NCBI GenBank assembly: GCA_020216985.1
Contig: JAIWOH010000019.1
Coordinates: 1 to 10,000, forward strand
From: Nitrospira sp.
Lineage (GTDB): Bacteria; Nitrospirota; Nitrospiria; Nitrospirales; Nitrospiraceae
DNA: 10,000 nucleotides
Direction: 5' to 3'
Shown: positions 6,663 through 10,000 of the stretch, piece by piece
How the letters are laid out: every line of letters starts with the position of its first letter
How positions within the stretch are numbered: position 1 is the first letter of the stretch
Program-made: the position numbers and the translations under genes
The notes under the pieces: model-generated
Told to the model about the DNA's origin: nothing
The model's database searches: none
Seen by the model: the letters and a program-made list of their open reading frames with translations, nothing else

Positions 6663-7034
6663 ATGGCCGGTCAGGAGATTCCCGCCAACTACATCCCGAT
6701 TCTCATTTTTATCGGGCTTACGCTCTTCGTAGGCACGGTCAGCCTACAGATCGGGAAACTGTTTCGCCCGAACCGGCCCTATCGCGCGAAAGTGGCTCCC
6801 TACGAGAGCGGGAGTCCGCTTTTCCAGGACGCCCGCGTTCAATTTCCAATCCGATACTACATTATCGCCATGCTGTTCGTGATTTTCGACGTGGAGGTCG
6901 TGTTTCTCTATCCATGGGCCGTCGCGTTCAAGTCGCTGGACCTGGCGGGCATCCTCGGGATGGGAGTGTTTCTTTTCATCCTGATCGTCGGATTCTGGTA
7001 CGAATGGAAAAAAGGGGCATTGGAGTGGGACTAA
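6663..7034 (+). CDS. nuoA: NADH-quinone oxidoreductase subunit A (NuoA)
   Basis: Small membrane subunit of complex I (123 residues, normal length), homologous to mitochondrial ND3; it lies at the junction of the peripheral and membrane arms near the quinone site. Three membrane segments are visible at about residues 10-30, 63-86 and 95-115. The loop after the first carries YESGSP, the place where mammalian ND3 has its active/deactive switch cysteine; here, as in E. coli, it is Ser49. The second segment contains the conserved acidic pair Asp76 and Glu78 in IFDVEV. The ATG at 6663 has AGGA at 6651-6654, 8 bases upstream. It follows the methyltransferase gene and begins the nuo cluster. Confidence 0.95.
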   Translation: MAGQEIPANYIPILIFIGLTLFVGTVSLQIGKLFRPNRPYRAKVAPYESGSPLFQDARVQFPIRYYIIAMLFVIFDVEVVFLYPWAVAFKSLDLAGILGMGVFLFILIVGFWYEWKKGALEWD

Positions 7035-7108
7035 CGAGCCGAGCGCCCATCATTGAAAATGTCAGTTGCGCGGTTCGGAGCGGGACGACGGCACCGGAAC
7101 TTACAGAC

Positions 7109-7112
7109 GGAG
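7109..7112 (+). promoter_or_regulatory. Ribosome binding site that sets the nuoB start
   Basis: GGAG (7109-7112) is 1 base from the ATG at 7114 but 7 bases from the in-frame GTG at 7120. Normal spacing favours GTG 7120, unless the ATG is used with a weaker upstream site. Confidence 0.45.
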
Positions 7113-7119
7113 CATGCTC

Positions 7120-7599
7120 GTGAGCGTCCTGGAACGACAGTTTGACGCCAACATCATTACGACGAACCTTGATGCCGTGGTGAGCTGGGCGAGGAAGTCG
7201 GCCCTCTGGCCCATGACCTTCGGGCTGGCTTGCTGTGCGATAGAAATGATCGCCAGCGTCTCCTCGCGCTACGATCTGGATCGGTTCGGTGCCGGAGTCT
7301 TCCGGGCGTCTCCGCGGCAATCGGACCTCATGATCGTCGCCGGGACGCTATCGAGAAAGATGGCGCCGGTGGTCCGTCGAATCTACGATCAAATGGCCGA
7401 GCCTCGCTACGTCATTTCCATGGGTTCCTGTGCCACGTCCGGAAATCACTACAACAGTTATGCCGTGGTGCAAGGCGTGGACCAAATCGTGCCGGTCGAC
7501 GTGTATGTGCCCGGCTGCCCGCCCAGGCCGGAAGCGTTGCTGGACGGGATCCTGAAATTGCAGGAAAAAATCCAACGCGAGAAAGTCTTTGTAAAATAA
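7120..7599 (+). CDS. nuoB: NADH-quinone oxidoreductase subunit B (NuoB)
   Basis: Peripheral-arm subunit of complex I that binds the terminal iron-sulfur cluster N2, the direct electron donor to quinone. With the GTG start it has 159 residues. All four expected N2 ligand cysteines are present: the tandem Cys38-Cys39 in GLACCAIEM, Cys104 in GSCATSG and Cys133 in [11 protein letters not shown]. Other family blocks are [18 protein letters not shown] and [16 protein letters not shown] 7114 would add two residues; a TTG at 7066 would add a further 16 that do not resemble the family, so it is rejected. The gap from nuoA is 85 bp, which is longish for this operon, with no promoter or terminator seen in it. 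Confidence 0.95.
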   Translation: MSVLERQFDANIITTNLDAVVSWARKSALWPMTFGLACCAIEMIASVSSRYDLDRFGAGVFRASPRQSDLMIVAGTLSRKMAPVVRRIYDQMAEPRYVISMGSCATSGNHYNSYAVVQGVDQIVPVDVYVPGCPPRPEALLDGILKLQEKIQREKVFVK

Positions 7600-7669
7600 C
7601 CCGCGAGGAGCTCCCACGCCTGATACGCGCGTGGGTTTGCCGGCTCCCCGCTGCGCGCCGTGTGGCAAG

Positions 7670-9430
7670 ATGCAGGCTCTTCAGGCTTTGACCGAGACGT
7701 TGCAGAAAAAGTTCCCGGAAGGGGTGTTGTCCGTCCATACGGACATCGCCCGATCGGAGGTGACGGTCCACGTTGCGGCGTCGAAGATCCTGGAGCTCGC
7801 CCGCTACCTGCACGACGAGCCGGACGCGCAATTCGATCATATCACCGACATCTGCTCCGCGGATTATCCGGACAGCCGACAACGGTTCGAGGTCATCTAT
7901 CAGCTTCTGTCGATTCCCCATGGAAAACGGATCCGCCTGAAAGCACGGGTGACCGAAGAGCATCCGATCATCGATTCGGTCACCGGCGTCTGGCGCGGCG
8001 CGGAATTCCTGGAGCGCGAAGTGTACGACATGATGGGCATCCGATTCGCCGGCCACCCGGACCTGCGCCGCATTCTCCTGCCCGAAGACTATACGGAAGG
8101 ACACCCGCTGCGGAAAGACTTTCCCACGGAGGGCAAAGGCTGGCGCAGCCAATTCGACTTTCTCCCGAAGCTCGACGAGCCACCCCCTCCACACTTCGAG
8201 GGTGAAATCCCCGAAGAACAGAAAAAACCCTTCCTCGCCGAATCCGTCACGGCCGGAACGAGACGCCGGGAAGAACTGTTGCTCAACATGGGGCCGCAAC
8301 ATCCGAGCACGCACGGCGTGGTGCGCGTCGTGCTCGATCTCGACGGCGAACGGATCATCAAGGCGACTCCGGACCTCGGCTATCTTCACCGCGGCGTCGA
8401 GAAACTGGCCGAAGGCCTTGCCTACATGCAGATTATTCCGCACACCGACCGTCTGGACTACGTCTGCGCCATGGCGAACAACTATGCCTACGTGCGGGCC
8501 GTGGAAAAACTCCTCTGCATCACCGTGCCGGAACGGGCGGAATACATCCGGACGATCGTCGCGGAAATGCAACGCATCCTCGGCCACCTTTTCTGGCTGG
8601 GGTCTCACGCCCTGGATATCGGAGCCATGACGGTTTTTTTCTGGACGTTCCGCGAGCGGGAAACGCTCCTTGATATGTTTGAACGGCTTTGCGGAGCCAG
8701 ACTGACCCTCAACTACTACCGCATCGGCGGCGTCGACAGCGACTTCACGCCCGAATTGGTCCAGCGACTCAAGGCCTTTCTGAGCACGTTTCCGGAAAAA
8801 TTGAGCGAGTACGACACGCTGTTGGTTTCGAACCGTATTTGGCTTGGGCGTACGAAAAACGTCGCGGTGATCTCGGGAGAGGACGCGGTCAACTTCGGCC
8901 TCACCGGCCCGTCGCTCCGAGGGTCCGGCGTGGCCTATGACGTCCGCAAAATGGAACCGTACGGAGCCTATCATAAAGTCGAGTGGGAAGTGCCTGTGGG
9001 AACGAACGGCGACACCTACGATCGCTACTGGGTTCGCATCCAAGAAATGCGTCAAAGCGCCAAAATCATCGCCCAGTGTCTTGACCAGATGCCGCCCGGA
9101 CCGATCATGGCCGACAAGTCTCAATACATTCCGCCTCCCAAGCAGCACGTCATGCGGGACATGGAAAGTCTGATTCATCACTTCATCCTGTTTACGCAGG
9201 GCTTCAAGCCGCCCAAGGCGGAAACCTATTGCGCCACCGAATCGCCCAAGGGCGAGCTGGGATTTTTCATCATCAGCGACGGCAGCCCCCGTCCCTATCG
9301 GTTGAAAATTCGCGCGCCTTCGTTCATCCACATGGGCGCCTTCGATCACATGGCCAGAGGGTATTTGATTTCCGACATCATCACGATCTTCGGCACCTAC
9401 GACGTGGTGATGGGAGAGTGCGACCGATGA
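7670..9430 (+). CDS. nuoCD: Fused NADH-quinone oxidoreductase subunit C/D (NuoCD)
   Basis: A 586-residue fusion of the 30-kDa (NuoC) and 49-kDa (NuoD) peripheral-arm subunits, similar in length to the E. coli fusion. Residues about 1-165 are NuoC, ending in the signature REVYDMMGIRFAGHPDLRR then ILLPEDYTEGHPLRKDF. A proline- and charge-rich linker follows (PPPPHFEG, EEQKKP). NuoD starts near residue 200 with NMGPQHPSTHGVVR (Met207 onward) and carries LGYLHRGVEKL, ALDIGAMTVFFWTF, LLVSNRIWLGRT, RGSGVAYDVRK, EMRQSAKIIAQCLDQMPPG and ESPKGELGFF. Arg241 in YLHRG aligns with the arginine dimethylated by NDUFAF7 in mitochondria. ATG 7670 is chosen because the N-terminus MQALQALTETLQKKFPEG looks like NuoC. 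GTG 7631 would add 13 residues containing CAPC, and the only good Shine-Dalgarno upstream (GAGGAG, 7605-7610) is 20 bases from it, too far. The start is therefore the least certain part. Confidence 0.95.
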   Translation: MQALQALTETLQKKFPEGVLSVHTDIARSEVTVHVAASKILELARYLHDEPDAQFDHITDICSADYPDSRQRFEVIYQLLSIPHGKRIRLKARVTEEHPIIDSVTGVWRGAEFLEREVYDMMGIRFAGHPDLRRILLPEDYTEGHPLRKDFPTEGKGWRSQFDFLPKLDEPPPPHFEGEIPEEQKKPFLAESVTAGTRRREELLLNMGPQHPSTHGVVRVVLDLDGERIIKATPDLGYLHRGVEKLAEGLAYMQIIPHTDRLDYVCAMANNYAYVRAVEKLLCITVPERAEYIRTIVAEMQRILGHLFWLGSHALDIGAMTVFFWTFRERETLLDMFERLCGARLTLNYYRIGGVDSDFTPELVQRLKAFLSTFPEKLSEYDTLLVSNRIWLGRTKNVAVISGEDAVNFGLTGPSLRGSGVAYDVRKMEPYGAYHKVEWEVPVGTNGDTYDRYWVRIQEMRQSAKIIAQCLDQMPPGPIMADKSQYIPPPKQHVMRDMESLIHHFILFTQGFKPPKAETYCATESPKGELGFFIISDGSPRPYRLKIRAPSFIHMGAFDHMARGYLISDIITIFGTYDVVMGECDR

Positions 9431-9455
9431 TGGACAATGAAGGATAGGTACAGGC

Positions 9456-9977
9456 ATGTCTCTGTCTGAAAAATACCAAGACGACATCGCCGACATTCTG
9501 TCGCGCTATCCGGTCAAGCGCTCGGCGTTGATTCCTCTTCTTTATCTTGCCCAGCAAGAGGATGGTTACGTGACCGAACACGCGATGATCGAGATCGCCG
9601 GCATCCTCGATCTGACCCCTCCTCAAGTCTATGAAACGATCACGTTTTATACGATGTTCAACCTCAAGCCGGTGGGCAAGTTCCATATTCAAGTGTGCAA
9701 GTCGCTGATGTGCGCGTTGGTCGGCTCCGATACGGTCATCGGCTGGATCAAAACGAAGTTGGGGATCGGTCCCGGCGAGACAACGGCCGACGGTCTGTTT
9801 ACGCTGAGCCTGGTGGAATGCTTGGCTTCTTGCGGCACCGGCCCCATGATGCAGATTAACGACGATTACTATGAACGGCTGACCGAGGAGAAACTGGACC
9901 GGATTTTAGCGGATCTGAAATCCACCGGCTCCAGTCAATTAAAAAGCGGCCCCTTTATGTGGCCGGAATCGATATAG
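9456..9977 (+). CDS. nuoE: NADH-quinone oxidoreductase subunit E (NuoE)
   Basis: The 24-kDa-type subunit of the NADH-input module of complex I, carrying the [2Fe-2S] cluster N1a. It has 173 residues, normal for the family. The four ligand cysteines are in the expected CX4C and CX3C pairs: Cys81 and Cys86 in VCKSLMC, Cys122 and Cys126 in CLASCGTGP. The N-terminal helical part has the family pattern RSALIPLLYLAQQEDGYV and ITFYTMFNLKPVG. The ATG at 9456 has weak purine-rich sequences upstream (AGGA at 9441-9444, and AGG closer in). The gene follows nuoCD by 25 bp. Only 23 bases remain after its stop; nuoF would be expected next, outside the window. Confidence 0.95.
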   Translation: MSLSEKYQDDIADILSRYPVKRSALIPLLYLAQQEDGYVTEHAMIEIAGILDLTPPQVYETITFYTMFNLKPVGKFHIQVCKSLMCALVGSDTVIGWIKTKLGIGPGETTADGLFTLSLVECLASCGTGPMMQINDDYYERLTEEKLDRILADLKSTGSSQLKSGPFMWPESI

Positions 9978-10000
9978 ACGTAAAACCGGTACGCTTCCCA

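Noticed and set aside
7412..9496. 694-residue open frame on the minus strand opposite nuoCD
   Set aside because: It lies antisense to the strongly conserved NuoCD protein and its translation (rich in His, Arg, Asp, Val) resembles no family. It reflects GC-rich codon use in the real gene.

Overview
The window is a stretch of a GC-rich bacterial chromosome packed with housekeeping genes. Best guess for the source is a Nitrospira-like bacterium (phylum Nitrospirota). That rests on the neighbourhood (pab genes, a DUF4124-type lytic transglycosylase, nadB and a nuoAB-nuoCD-nuoE cluster preceded by a MidA methyltransferase) and on general resemblance of the proteins. It is a recollection-based guess, not a search result. 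No mobile element, CRISPR array, tRNA, rRNA or phage gene is visible.

Layout: (1) 1-2230, plus strand: the 3' part of pabB (cut by the window's left edge), then a fold-type IV PLP enzyme best read as pabC, together forming a p-aminobenzoate/folate branch. (2) 2331-3041, plus strand: a secreted lytic transglycosylase with an N-terminal DUF4124-like segment. Its 3' end overlaps the 3' end of nadB on the other strand by 104 bp. (3) 2938-5137, minus strand: a two-gene unit, first a lipoprotein of unknown function, then nadB (L-aspartate oxidase, first step of de novo NAD synthesis), 7 bp apart. (4) 5138-5403: the divergent control region, with a good minus-strand promoter, a weaker plus-strand promoter, an 11-bp direct repeat and a strong leader hairpin. 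(5) 5404-9977, plus strand: a MidA/NDUFAF7-family methyltransferase, then nuoA, nuoB, fused nuoCD and nuoE of respiratory complex I. nuoF and the membrane-arm genes presumably follow beyond the right edge.

The most interesting link is between the methyltransferase and complex I. The mitochondrial homologue NDUFAF7 dimethylates one arginine of the NuoD-equivalent subunit during complex I assembly. Here the methyltransferase gene sits 80 bp upstream of nuoA in the same direction, and the target arginine is conserved in the NuoD half of NuoCD. NadB (NAD synthesis) and complex I (NADH oxidation) are also neighbours, but on opposite strands, so no shared control is implied. Nothing in the window looks like a wholly undescribed system. 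The other observations concern start-site architecture (two probable leaderless genes), the antisense gene overlap and control-region repeats.
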